From CAZCJA01 sp964499015 (lineage in GTDB: Bacteria > Elusimicrobiota > Elusimicrobia > F11), in contig CAZCJA010000045.1 of the NCBI GenBank assembly GCA_964499015.1, positions 1-18,136 on the forward strand: a stretch of 18,136 nucleotides of DNA, read 5' to 3'. The notes beneath the pieces were generated by a model. That model worked only from the letters and a program-made list of their open reading frames with translations, had not been told where the DNA came from and made no database searches. Position numbers and translations under genes: made by a program. The stretch's first letter is position 1, and each line of letters opens with the position of its first letter. Shown here piece after piece: positions 6,113 through 14,195 of the stretch.

Positions 6113-7882
6113 TTATTTGAGCGGAAGGGCGGACGGAGGAAGCGCGGGGCTGGCGAACAAAAATCCTTGTCCGAGAGTGACGCCTTCGGTGATGGCGATA
6201 ATGGAATCGGCCCGGGACTCAAGTTTGGTGCAGATGGCCTCAGAACCCACTTGGCGAATGAGGCGGACCGTGTCACCGAACTCGCGTCGGCGTTCCACGT
6301 CGTGGGTCATGTCCTTGTACAGCATCATGTTCAGCTTGATGTAATTCGGCCGGAGTTCCGGCAAGAAACGCAGGCCGTGGCCGGAAAGTATCACCGATCC
6401 GTCGATGCAGATCTTCAGGCCCTGTTCCTTCATTTTGCGCAGCGTGATGAACAGATCAGAAGCATCGGAGGCGCGGTGCGAGCCGGAAAGCTCAAACACC
6501 AGCTCGAGGTTGCGCGCGCGCTGGTCGATCAAAATCTTTTTAAAGCGTTCTTCCGCATCGAGCAGGGTTTCGGGATAAACATTTACGAACAATTTCATTC
6601 CTTTGCGGAATTCCTGGGCGGCGTTGACCACCGAATTAATGCACAACAAATCCAGATCGACCACTTTCCCCGAGGTGCGCGCGGTCTGGAACAGCGCGTC
6701 GGGATATTCAAGCGGCGTTCCCGCGGGGCCGCGGATGAGCCCTTCGTGTCCCACCACCAAATCTCCCTTCATCTCAATGACGGGCTGGAAGAGGACCGAA
6801 ACCTGTTTTTTATTGATGATGTCGGAAAGCTGGCTGGGCATGTACGAGTTAAGCGCCGCGGTGATGCTGGCCAAAACTTTGGAGGTTCCGCCTTCGACCG
6901 AACCCGGGCCCCAGGTGAATTCGGCCATGGAGGCGGCGAGGGTGCGGCGGTCGCGCACCACCGCGCTGCCCTGGAACGACTTGGCGTATTTTTTCAGCTG
7001 CGTCAGCGAATGGTTGATCTGGCCGATGTTGGTGAATTTTTCGCCTTCATCGGACACCATGCCGATCGCGATTGAAACGAACGGGAACTTCGATTCGACG
7101 CCGCGACGGTCTTCCACGACAATGTAGCCGTTTTTCTGATCCTCTTCCGAATAGAACGCGGGCACGCCCTTGTCGAATTCGGAGGTGATCATTTGGCAAA
7201 TCTCATTGGCCTGGTCGTAGCCGCAAATGAATATGAAATCGTCGCCTCCGATGTGGCCGGCGAAGGAGTCCTTGGGGCTAAATTTCTGCACGCTGTTCAC
7301 GATCGTTTTGGCGGCGAGCATGATCATCTTGTCGCCTTGGCTGAAGCCGTATTTGTCGTTGTAGGCCTTAAAGTTGTTCAGGTCGGCGTAGCCGACCGCG
7401 TACGGCTTTTTCTTGCCGATGCGGGCTTTGATGGCTTCCACGATCGCCTGGTTGCCCGGCAAGCGCGTGAGCGGGTTGGCATCCAAGTTGGTGCGCGAGC
7501 GTTCGAGAACGAGCTTGGAGCGCAAAATCATTTCCTGAACGTCGAACGGCTTAACCAAATATTCATCGACGGCCACATCCATGCTGCGCATTTTCTCGAT
7601 GAAATCCGCGCGGCCTGAAAGAAGAATCACCGGAATGTGGCGCAGCATCATGTTGCGCTTGAGTTCCTGGGCGACGTGGAAGCCGTCCAAGTCGGGCAGG
7701 TTGATGTCGAGAACGATCAAGTCCGGCGGGGATTTAAAAATGGCGGCGAAAGCGTCTTTGGCGGTTTTGGCGACGACGACATTGAAATTCTGGTCCCGGT
7801 AAAGCGTTTCGGCGACGCTAATAACGTCGACGTCGTCTTCAACAAGCAGGACGGTTCCGGCGGAAGGACGGCTCTCGCTCAT
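6113..7882 (-). CDS. Response regulator with REC, GGDEF-variant and degenerate EAL domains
   Basis: This 589-residue protein has three parts. The REC domain (about 10-125) has the acidic pair D16/D17, phosphoacceptor D59 in VLDINLPD, S89 and K111 in VKPF, so it looks phosphorylatable. The GGDEF-like domain (about 130-310) starts with NPLTRLPGN and contains DLNNFKAYND. Its active-site loop reads GHIGGDDF (D215 where GGDEF has Glu), and it has no RxxD inhibitory site. The EAL domain (about 345-580) has EGL in place of EAL. It keeps E380, N434, E464, D494, K517, E555 and Q572, but has Gly495 where the second Asp of the DDFG loop normally sits, followed by a divergent loop. Cyclic-di-GMP hydrolysis is therefore doubtful, and ligand binding or sensing remains possible. 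It lies 45 bases after the PilX-like gene. The ATG has no clear ribosome site. Confidence 0.92.
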   Translation of the reverse strand: MSESRPSAGTVLLVEDDVDVISVAETLYRDQNFNVVVAKTAKDAFAAIFKSPPDLIVLDINLPDLDGFHVAQELKRNMMLRHIPVILLSGRADFIEKMRSMDVAVDEYLVKPFDVQEMILRSKLVLERSRTNLDANPLTRLPGNQAIVEAIKARIGKKKPYAVGYADLNNFKAYNDKYGFSQGDKMIMLAAKTIVNSVQKFSPKDSFAGHIGGDDFIFICGYDQANEICQMITSEFDKGVPAFYSEEDQKNGYIVVEDRRGVESKFPFVSIAIGMVSDEGEKFTNIGQINHSLTQLKKYAKSFQGSAVVRDRRTLAASMAEFTWGPGSVEGGTSKVLASITAALNSYMPSQLSDIINKKQVSVLFQPVIEMKGDLVVGHEGLIRGPAGTPLEYPDALFQTARTSGKVVDLDLLCINSVVNAAQEFRKGMKLFVNVYPETLLDAEERFKKILIDQRARNLELVFELSGSHRASDASDLFITLRKMKEQGLKICIDGSVILSGHGLRFLPELRPNYIKLNMMLYKDMTHDVERRREFGDTVRLIRQVGSEAICTKLESRADSIIAITEGVTLGQGFLFASPALPPSALPLK

Positions 7883-7927
7883 AGAAAGAGTCTAGGGCCC
7901 AAATGCCCCCCCTGCAAGGGTCTGAAA

Positions 7928-9610
7928 TTAATAGGGAGTCGGAGATGCGACGGGCGATGGCCGGCGGATGGTGAACTGCCGATGGATCGTGAAGGATTGC
8001 CGGACCGGCGGCGGATCCGATTGCAGAGTCTCAAGATAACGGTATTTCCGCCCGCTATCCGGAGCGGCGCTTTCAGGTTTCGTGAAAACATCCCCCAACG
8101 TCGGCTGGTCGGACAAATACATCGCTCCTTGGAAATCGAGGGAATAGCTGGTATAGCTCACGCAATCGCCAGCGCCAGCCGTGGGATCGTAAACCAGGCC
8201 CGCATCAGGAGAGATGATCAGCAGACCCTGCAGTTCCAAATGGTTATTGCCGCCGTCGCACCAATTTTTATCAATCACCACGCCCGCGCCCGCATAGACG
8301 ACCAATTGATTGGCTCGCGAGGGGACGCCGGTGGGCGTATTGGGGCAGGTTGTGCAATCACCCGGGCCCAAATCGGGCGGGTTGGTATACGTTCCGTCTC
8401 GTCCCGACAGCGGCGCGGCCGTGTCGGGAATTCTAATGTCCCCACCAATACGCACCGGCCCTTTAGCCACTATGATGACTTGACCGTCGATATCGACATT
8501 TCTGATAAAAACGCCGCCGGTCCCGTCGCAATAAAATACGTGGTCTTTGTTATTGTTGGTTTTGGGATAGCTGTTCTCCGTGTAGACGCTCGGCGGCCGA
8601 ATCGTAACCCCGTCAAATGAGCAGGTCGCGGCACCTTCATCCGGCAATACATCCGCCCACTGCGAGCTGTGAATCGTTTCACGATAAAAATCGATTTGCT
8701 CATTGATGCTCGGGAACACCAACGGCGACTGCAACTGTTTCGGCCGGTAACCATAACTCGTATCCCCGCTAACAACTATCCTGCTGGGCTCAGGAGGGCC
8801 AGCAATGTACACCCGGCCGGCACGATCGTCCAGGCCGCCGGCCGGAACATCGGGCCAATCGATCGGGCTGGCTTCCACGTCGTAATTGGCCTCGCCCATG
8901 ACCGCCACCGCGTCGGCCGGACCGGCCACGGCAGGCCCCGCCATCGCGGAATCAAAAACGAGGTTGCGGCCGTAAATTTTTCCCGTTCCCAGCTTGGCGC
9001 CGGCCAAAACCGTCAGCTGACCGCGAACGGCGCAGAAATAATCGCCCACATTGCTTAACGTCACAAACGCATACGACGTTGATGGAGGTTGTTCCACGCC
9101 TTTTTTGTTCACCGCCCGGCCTTCGGCGACGATCATGAAAATTTCGCCGGAAACGGGCAGGTTGTTTTCACCCAGAAATATTTTATTGGTGCTGTTGTTC
9201 CATGCGCCGATGTCGACGTTAATTTTTTTCGCCTTGGCAAAATAACGCCCGATGAGGTCGTCATCGTCTTCACGCAAGTCCTTCATCGCGGAACGGTGGT
9301 AAACATCGAAAAACCCATTTGAATCGGGAAGTCCATTGGCCGGCGGGTTGGGCAAAGGATTATCGTCCGTGTCCACCATTTTGCTGTCCAAATCGGCCAG
9401 ATTGGGATTGGCGCGAATGATGTTAATGACTTGTTGAACGGCGGAATTGGCCACGGACGTGCTTTGATCGCGCAAATCAATGACAATATTTTCGCGCGTG
9501 CTGTTGGAGATGACGTGGTAAAGGCCGCCGAAGAAGATAAGGACGGCCAGCGCCACGGAAACGGCCAGCGCGGTGACAAAACCGGCGTTATTTTTTGTTT
9601 TTCGCGTCAT
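7928..9610 (-). CDS. PilX/GspK-like pilus assembly (pseudopilin-type) protein
   Basis: The protein has 560 residues. A basic start (MTRKTKNNAG) is followed by one hydrophobic helix (FVTALAVSVALAVLIFFGG). This resembles a prepilin leader but lacks Glu at +5, as is typical of PilX/GspK-class tip subunits. The rest is predicted to be extracellular. It contains short strand-rich segments such as VFIRNVDIDGQVIIVAKGPV and VRIGGDIRIP, characteristic of the beta-solenoid part of PilX-like proteins. It also has at least six Cys residues (for example a CTTCPN segment) that could form disulfides. The C-terminus ends in a Pro/Ser stretch (PSPVASPTPY). The ATG overlaps the stop of the PilW-like gene by four bases (ATGA). 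Its place as third in a set of three pilin-like genes supports a role in a minor pilin complex. Exact partners are unknown. Confidence 0.8.
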   Translation of the reverse strand: MTRKTKNNAGFVTALAVSVALAVLIFFGGLYHVISNSTRENIVIDLRDQSTSVANSAVQQVINIIRANPNLADLDSKMVDTDDNPLPNPPANGLPDSNGFFDVYHRSAMKDLREDDDDLIGRYFAKAKKINVDIGAWNNSTNKIFLGENNLPVSGEIFMIVAEGRAVNKKGVEQPPSTSYAFVTLSNVGDYFCAVRGQLTVLAGAKLGTGKIYGRNLVFDSAMAGPAVAGPADAVAVMGEANYDVEASPIDWPDVPAGGLDDRAGRVYIAGPPEPSRIVVSGDTSYGYRPKQLQSPLVFPSINEQIDFYRETIHSSQWADVLPDEGAATCSFDGVTIRPPSVYTENSYPKTNNNKDHVFYCDGTGGVFIRNVDIDGQVIIVAKGPVRIGGDIRIPDTAAPLSGRDGTYTNPPDLGPGDCTTCPNTPTGVPSRANQLVVYAGAGVVIDKNWCDGGNNHLELQGLLIISPDAGLVYDPTAGAGDCVSYTSYSLDFQGAMYLSDQPTLGDVFTKPESAAPDSGRKYRYLETLQSDPPPVRQSFTIHRQFTIRRPSPVASPTPY

Positions 9611-10380
9611 AAAGTGGGCAGCTGCCCGTCCGGCACACCTTCCATGTTCAACAGCGCTGAAAAGTTCCGGGGCGGCTCATTGGGGCGGTCGAAGCTGGAT
9701 TTTAATTTTAACGTCACGCGAATCAGCTGTTCGCTGGCGGGAATGCCGTATCTTTCGAATGTTTTTGCCACCGTTCCCGCGGCGTTGCTGCGCACAAGTC
9801 TCCCTGCCAAAAACCATTCGCGTTTTTCCTGATAGGACACCTTATTAACAGTGACGCTATGAAACCCGGGGCGATTATTTACATAGCTGGGAATACCTCT
9901 ATTCGGGATAGAGTAGCTCCAAATTGTTGATTTGAGCAGGTAAGGCTGGGGGTCAATTCTGCCGTTCATATTGTAATCGTTGCCCGCGCTTTCTTGCACA
10001 ACCTCATAATAGATGCGCACATAGTTATCGACCAACATGCCTATTGATACGGCGCGAACGTACATATCGGCCGTGGAATAGGTTCCGTTGCCCTGATACC
10101 GGTCGAAGTCGTACACGTACATTTGCATGCAATCACCCGGATTGTTCTGAAAACATCCGTCCGCCGGATTAATGATGACTTTGACGGCGCCTTGCATCTC
10201 GTGCGACATTTGCCACATCACCGCTTTGGCTTCTTTTTGCATCAGGCTTTTTTGCTGCAAATAGGCCAAGTTGTTAAAAAGTTTGAACAGAATGGGGAGC
10301 AGGTAGCTGAACATTCCGATGATGCCAATGGCCACCACCATCTCGACAAAGGTAACGCCGCGACGAGAAGATCGAATCAC
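9607..10380 (-). CDS. PilW-like minor pilin (prepilin leader, Ca-loop-like motif)
   Basis: The protein has 257 residues. It carries a class III prepilin leader, MIRSSRRG, then VTFVEMVVAIGIIG. The cleavage Gly is at 8, and Glu13 is at +5 of the mature protein, as needed for pilin packing. A long N-terminal helix runs to about residue 65, followed by a globular domain. Two cysteines (76 and 84) flank a short loop and may form a disulfide. DYNMNGRID at 135-143 matches a DxNxNGxxD calcium-binding-type loop. The start is GTG at 10378-10380, which overlaps the TGA of the giant upstream gene (GTGA) and has a GGAGG only three bases upstream. The gene lies between the giant and PilX-like genes. A minor pilin that primes or caps the fibre is the best guess. 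Confidence 0.85.
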   Translation of the reverse strand: MIRSSRRGVTFVEMVVAIGIIGMFSYLLPILFKLFNNLAYLQQKSLMQKEAKAVMWQMSHEMQGAVKVIINPADGCFQNNPGDCMQMYVYDFDRYQGNGTYSTADMYVRAVSIGMLVDNYVRIYYEVVQESAGNDYNMNGRIDPQPYLLKSTIWSYSIPNRGIPSYVNNRPGFHSVTVNKVSYQEKREWFLAGRLVRSNAAGTVAKTFERYGIPASEQLIRVTLKLKSSFDRPNEPPRNFSALLNMEGVPDGQLPTL

Positions 10381-13300
10381 AATCCTCCGGTCGGGGAAGC
10401 TGGGGCGACGCTCGGCAACGGCACAAAATCAAACGTTTGGATTATATGGTGATTATTTGCGCCGTCATACGCGCACGTCGACAAACTGCCAGGCGGGCAC
10501 GGATTGGCTTGCCCGCTGATGTTTTCAATCTCAAAATGCACGTTCTTAACCCCGCTGTCATTGGCATCAACCGGGGCTAAGTTAGTGGCAAACCCATCGA
10601 ATGTCTTGATTTCAAACGCGGTGGCGGGGTGGCCCGCGTTCGTGCAATCGGCCGGGTTAATGCTCGTAAAATCCACCACTCCGCTTGAGTCCGTAAGCGC
10701 GGTGCATTTTAACTCCCAAAAGTTCCCATTATTTACAGGCAAACGGTATTTGCGCAACGACGAGGTAAACATGCTGACCGGCTTGCCCACAACCGGCGCA
10801 CCCAGATGGGTCACGGTGACGCGCACGGTGCCGAACTGCCACCGCCTGTACATGATCACATTGTCACTGGAACCGTAAAAAGGAGATCCAAGCGCAACGG
10901 CATCCGGGAACCAGTCGCATGTGGGATTGCCCGGTGCGCCGGCACAATGAATGCTGGGCACACCCAACAAACCGGCGTCGGGGGCGCGGGCGTCAATCCA
11001 ACGGGAAGTGGTTCCCATGCGCACGTACAGCGTTGGAGGAAGCTCCGTCGTGGTGTTCACGGGATCCATAATGATGTCTGTATCGGCATTCTGCGTAGCC
11101 TGCCCGGCTTTGGCCTGGAACAGTTTGGATTCCCCGCGGTAAACCTGGTTCAACGTAATGCGGTGGTGAGGACCGTCATAGAAAATGCCGGAGCCAATCC
11201 CATCTTCATAGGTCACAGACGGCCCTGGGGTAAAACCGGTGCTCGAAGGAATAATCGCGCGCGCCGCATTCGTTAAATAAATATCCGGACCGCCGCCGAT
11301 TGATACTTCAGCCATACCGGCCAAGTCAAAATAAAACTCCGGCGTGCCCGTCGCACGGCGCATCTTCTTGTAAAAACGGCCGAGATTGTAAGAGCTGACG
11401 GCATAAACACTGGCTTCTTGCGCCAACGTAGCGATTATTTGGCGCCCATTGCCGCGAGCGATGCTCAGCGTTTCCATCGTTGGAATGACACGCGAGATTT
11501 CATACGAATGCAGCGGACTCGGGGACGCCGCGGGCTGCGGGACGGAGAACGCATTGTCGTAGTTGAAGTTAACAAAGCTTTGCGTTGCCGCGGCCGGGTT
11601 GCTGTCGGGCACGTATTCCACGCCCCATGTGGATAATTTCAGAGGAGTTGTTTCCAGCCCGCTAACAAAGAAAGGCGTGCCATCGGGGTTAATAATCCTA
11701 CCGCGCACCGTGGCAAGTTGAGTCAGCGGCAACACATGAAGAGGCAAGGGTGAAGGGGATGCCGCGGGGTTGGGACCATTTAAGTCGGCCCGCATAGCCT
11801 TGCGGAACCACGCATAGGGGTGCACGGCATTATCTGTGAATGAGTTATCAATACCGGTTTGCCCCGCAATGACTGTTTGCCGCTGCCACGGCGGGAACGG
11901 CGTTGGGCTGGTTGTCGCATAAGGCCACCAGGTCGGCCAAAAGGTTTCGTCTTGAAACGCACGGCTGGGATTGACCGTGAACAGAACACCATCCGCACGG
12001 CCGTTGGGCGCATCAAGCGCGGGATCGTTGAAGTCGGGTATGCCGTGCCAGAAAACGTACAGTTGCTGTGCGAGGTTCGCCTGGTTGGTCATAATGAGAA
12101 TCGGGGTCAAGGGTCCCACCCAGCCGGATGGAAAAGGCAATAAATATGAGCTGAAACGGAATTGGGTTGCCTCAAGAACACCATAGTCGCCATTAAAGAA
12201 GCTGGCGCCCATAAACGGCACGTCCCCGAACATGGATGGGCCCGAGGCACTCAAGCGGCCGCTGGCAATAACCCCTTCTCCGTCCGTCAAGCTTTCAAAG
12301 CCCGTGATCTTCGGGTACATACGATTGCCGATATAGGTTCCATCGGCGTTAACGTGCGGGGCATCGACAGAGGTGTAAATCGCCTCATCCGTCATGTAAG
12401 ACTTGCGCATATTATTGAACACGTTCAGGATAAGATCGCCCGCATACGTCGTTAACGGGGTTTGAACCGCCGCTGACTCAAATCGGGCCAGCGTATTGTC
12501 CCATTGGGCCAAACGCAATGTGGCTTTGTAATCGCCAATGGGACGAAGACGCAGAAATGTGTTTAACGGATTGTTGGCGCGCCCTGTGTTGCGCGAATAA
12601 CTGACGCCAGGGCGCAGGAAAAAACAGGTGGGATAATCCGACTGTGCCGGATTTGCCGGAGCCGGATTCAGCCGCGCAATGTCTGTTTCATTGGGCAAAA
12701 CGACGGCCGGGTATTTCGCCGGGTGTGACGTTCCGACGGAATCGACCAATCCATACGGGTGCGTATCGAGCGAATCGTTATTACGGTCCGTATTCGGTAC
12801 CCCGTGCGGCAAAGCGCGGCGGTCGGGATCGTGAATGGGCGTTTCATGGCCGGCGCCCGTGTAATAGTTCTCGGCAACGCTGCCGTAGCTGGCCCGATAA
12901 TAAAATCCCGGCACAAGATTGAACGAATACGTGCCATCGCCCTTCGTTTTTTGAATATAGGCGGTCGTGAACGTTTCCACCGATGGTATTTCAACGTGGA
13001 CCGGCACGAGATGCATGCCCACATCTCGGATCGGTGCCCCGGAATCGTAGTCGATCGCCGCGCCAGTGACGCGCGCGTACGGCCAAAGATATTGATCTTC
13101 CAAAACCACGTCGGCGCTGGAGGTAAATTTAATTGTGCGCGTAAAATTCGAAAACCAAACAGATGAGGGGTCGCCTTGGCAGGAGTTCACTTCCGTGGAA
13201 TTGAGCGTGGTGTTGTTCGGCACGTCGGGAAATTTGTTGAGATAACAGTTTCGGGAATAGTAAGGGATCAACTCACCGCGGTTCGACCCATCCAGCGTCA

Positions 13301-14066
13301 CTTCCAATACTTCGTCCAACGGAAGCCCATAAATGCGGATTTGCCCATCCGCGCTGGAGCGCGCTTGACGCACTTCTCCCGTGGGGACGCCGCCGACTTT
13401 AACGATAATGCTTGCCGTGATACGGCGCAAACCGGCGCCGTACGCGGTGCCGTTGACGCCATCCGGGTCGTCATCCGTGCCGGGGCCGTCGTTTCCATTG
13501 CGAACAGTGAGCGTAACGGATCCGCCGGAAATACTGGGACGAGGTTTGACCAAAAAATATTCGAATGATTCTTCTTCATAGCCGGGGCCGCCCTTGGCCT
13601 GTTCCGTGTTACGCACCGTGACAACAACGCGGCGGTCGAAAATCGGCGGGGCCGGATTGTCGATGTCCACCGTCACCTTAAATTTTGAGGTGCTAAAGTC
13701 CGGTGTCTCTGTTTTGCGATCTCTATTGATTGTTAAATGATCTTTCTCGATGGCATCAGCAACCTTGTCGGCGGGATCGTATTTCAAATAATATCGGCCT
13801 GTCGTTTCACTGCGGTCAAACACAGTCACAGACTTGATTTGCGTGCCATCGCGCACTTCTTCCTGTTTGCCGAAATAGTCGACCACGGCGTTGCGTACGG
13901 AATTGGCGATTTGCAGGCGGGCGGCTTTGTTGGCGGCGGAGGTTTGTTGGCGACTGATCGATAACAAGGCCTTGTAACCGATGGCCATGATTGTGACCAG
14001 AATGGTCAATCCGAGCACGAGTTCGATCATGGTGAATCCATGGTTCAATTTTTTAGAGATTTTCAT
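10377..14066 (-). CDS. Giant 1229-residue protein with type IV pilin leader and regulatory-like beta domains
   Basis: The N-terminus MKISKKLNHG, then FTMIELVLGLTILVTIMAIG, is a canonical prepilin leader, with Gly10 as cleavage site and Glu15 at +5. A helix (about 30-65) leads to a predicted extracellular region of over 1100 residues, far longer than usual pilins (about 130-250). At least three segments resemble carboxypeptidase-regulatory-like or Ig-like beta-sandwiches: about 325-395 (RVTGAAIDYDSGAPIRDV), about 785 (ATVRGRIINPDGTP) and about 1080-1150 (RVTVTHLGAPVVGKPV). An Asp-rich loop lies at 190-206. Linkers with PAASPSP occur twice. The middle (about 400-780) matches nothing I recognise. 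The ATG has a strong GGAGGA site six bases upstream. It is the first gene of the minus-strand chain. A pilus-tip adhesin role is inferred from architecture alone. Confidence 0.88.
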   Translation of the reverse strand: MKISKKLNHGFTMIELVLGLTILVTIMAIGYKALLSISRQQTSAANKAARLQIANSVRNAVVDYFGKQEEVRDGTQIKSVTVFDRSETTGRYYLKYDPADKVADAIEKDHLTINRDRKTETPDFSTSKFKVTVDIDNPAPPIFDRRVVVTVRNTEQAKGGPGYEEESFEYFLVKPRPSISGGSVTLTVRNGNDGPGTDDDPDGVNGTAYGAGLRRITASIIVKVGGVPTGEVRQARSSADGQIRIYGLPLDEVLEVTLDGSNRGELIPYYSRNCYLNKFPDVPNNTTLNSTEVNSCQGDPSSVWFSNFTRTIKFTSSADVVLEDQYLWPYARVTGAAIDYDSGAPIRDVGMHLVPVHVEIPSVETFTTAYIQKTKGDGTYSFNLVPGFYYRASYGSVAENYYTGAGHETPIHDPDRRALPHGVPNTDRNNDSLDTHPYGLVDSVGTSHPAKYPAVVLPNETDIARLNPAPANPAQSDYPTCFFLRPGVSYSRNTGRANNPLNTFLRLRPIGDYKATLRLAQWDNTLARFESAAVQTPLTTYAGDLILNVFNNMRKSYMTDEAIYTSVDAPHVNADGTYIGNRMYPKITGFESLTDGEGVIASGRLSASGPSMFGDVPFMGASFFNGDYGVLEATQFRFSSYLLPFPSGWVGPLTPILIMTNQANLAQQLYVFWHGIPDFNDPALDAPNGRADGVLFTVNPSRAFQDETFWPTWWPYATTSPTPFPPWQRQTVIAGQTGIDNSFTDNAVHPYAWFRKAMRADLNGPNPAASPSPLPLHVLPLTQLATVRGRIINPDGTPFFVSGLETTPLKLSTWGVEYVPDSNPAAATQSFVNFNYDNAFSVPQPAASPSPLHSYEISRVIPTMETLSIARGNGRQIIATLAQEASVYAVSSYNLGRFYKKMRRATGTPEFYFDLAGMAEVSIGGGPDIYLTNAARAIIPSSTGFTPGPSVTYEDGIGSGIFYDGPHHRITLNQVYRGESKLFQAKAGQATQNADTDIIMDPVNTTTELPPTLYVRMGTTSRWIDARAPDAGLLGVPSIHCAGAPGNPTCDWFPDAVALGSPFYGSSDNVIMYRRWQFGTVRVTVTHLGAPVVGKPVSMFTSSLRKYRLPVNNGNFWELKCTALTDSSGVVDFTSINPADCTNAGHPATAFEIKTFDGFATNLAPVDANDSGVKNVHFEIENISGQANPCPPGSLSTCAYDGANNHHIIQTFDFVPLPSVAPASPTGGL

Positions 14067-14195
14067 TCCTTGTCCTCCGAGGCGTGCCTTTTGAAAATTT
14101 ACCTCAGCGCCGCTCTTTTTGCCAGAGTTATTTTCCCGAACGTCGAGAGAAAAACACTCTTAAAAATCAGCTTGTTTCGGATGTATGATACCAGC
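14067..14195. promoter_or_regulatory. Divergent intergenic promoter region
   Basis: These 129 bases separate the start of the minus-strand pilin chain from the plus-strand repeat/HEAT gene, so both promoters should lie here. On the minus strand a GGAGGA ribosome site (14073-14078) is clear. A weak sigma-70-like pair can be proposed further upstream, CTGGCA then 18 bases then TAAATT (near 14095-14126 in plus coordinates). On the plus strand TATGAT at 14184-14189 resembles a -10 box, with TTAAAA (14160-14165) as a poor -35. No convincing sigma-54 site (GG/GC pair with proper spacing) was seen for the pilin genes. The region's role is secure from gene orientation, but the individual boxes are guesses. 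Confidence 0.45.

Noticed and set aside
6167..7075. A 302-codon open frame on the plus strand
   Set aside because: It is antisense to the response regulator, whose domains are unmistakable. Its translation is rich in His/Arg/Asp without family motifs.
7883..7927. C/G-run cluster between the PilX-like and response regulator genes as a terminator or operator
   Set aside because: Only four-base stems can be drawn and no T run follows on either strand.
7637..8620. A 327-codon open frame on the plus strand
   Set aside because: It lies antisense to the REC-GGDEF-EAL and PilX-like genes, has no recognisable motif or ribosome site, and spans the junction of two well-supported genes. It is a shadow of GC-rich codon use.
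14040..14195. Upstream start for the repeat/HEAT protein
   Set aside because: It would overlap the divergent giant gene and put 52 residues before an otherwise perfect signal peptide.
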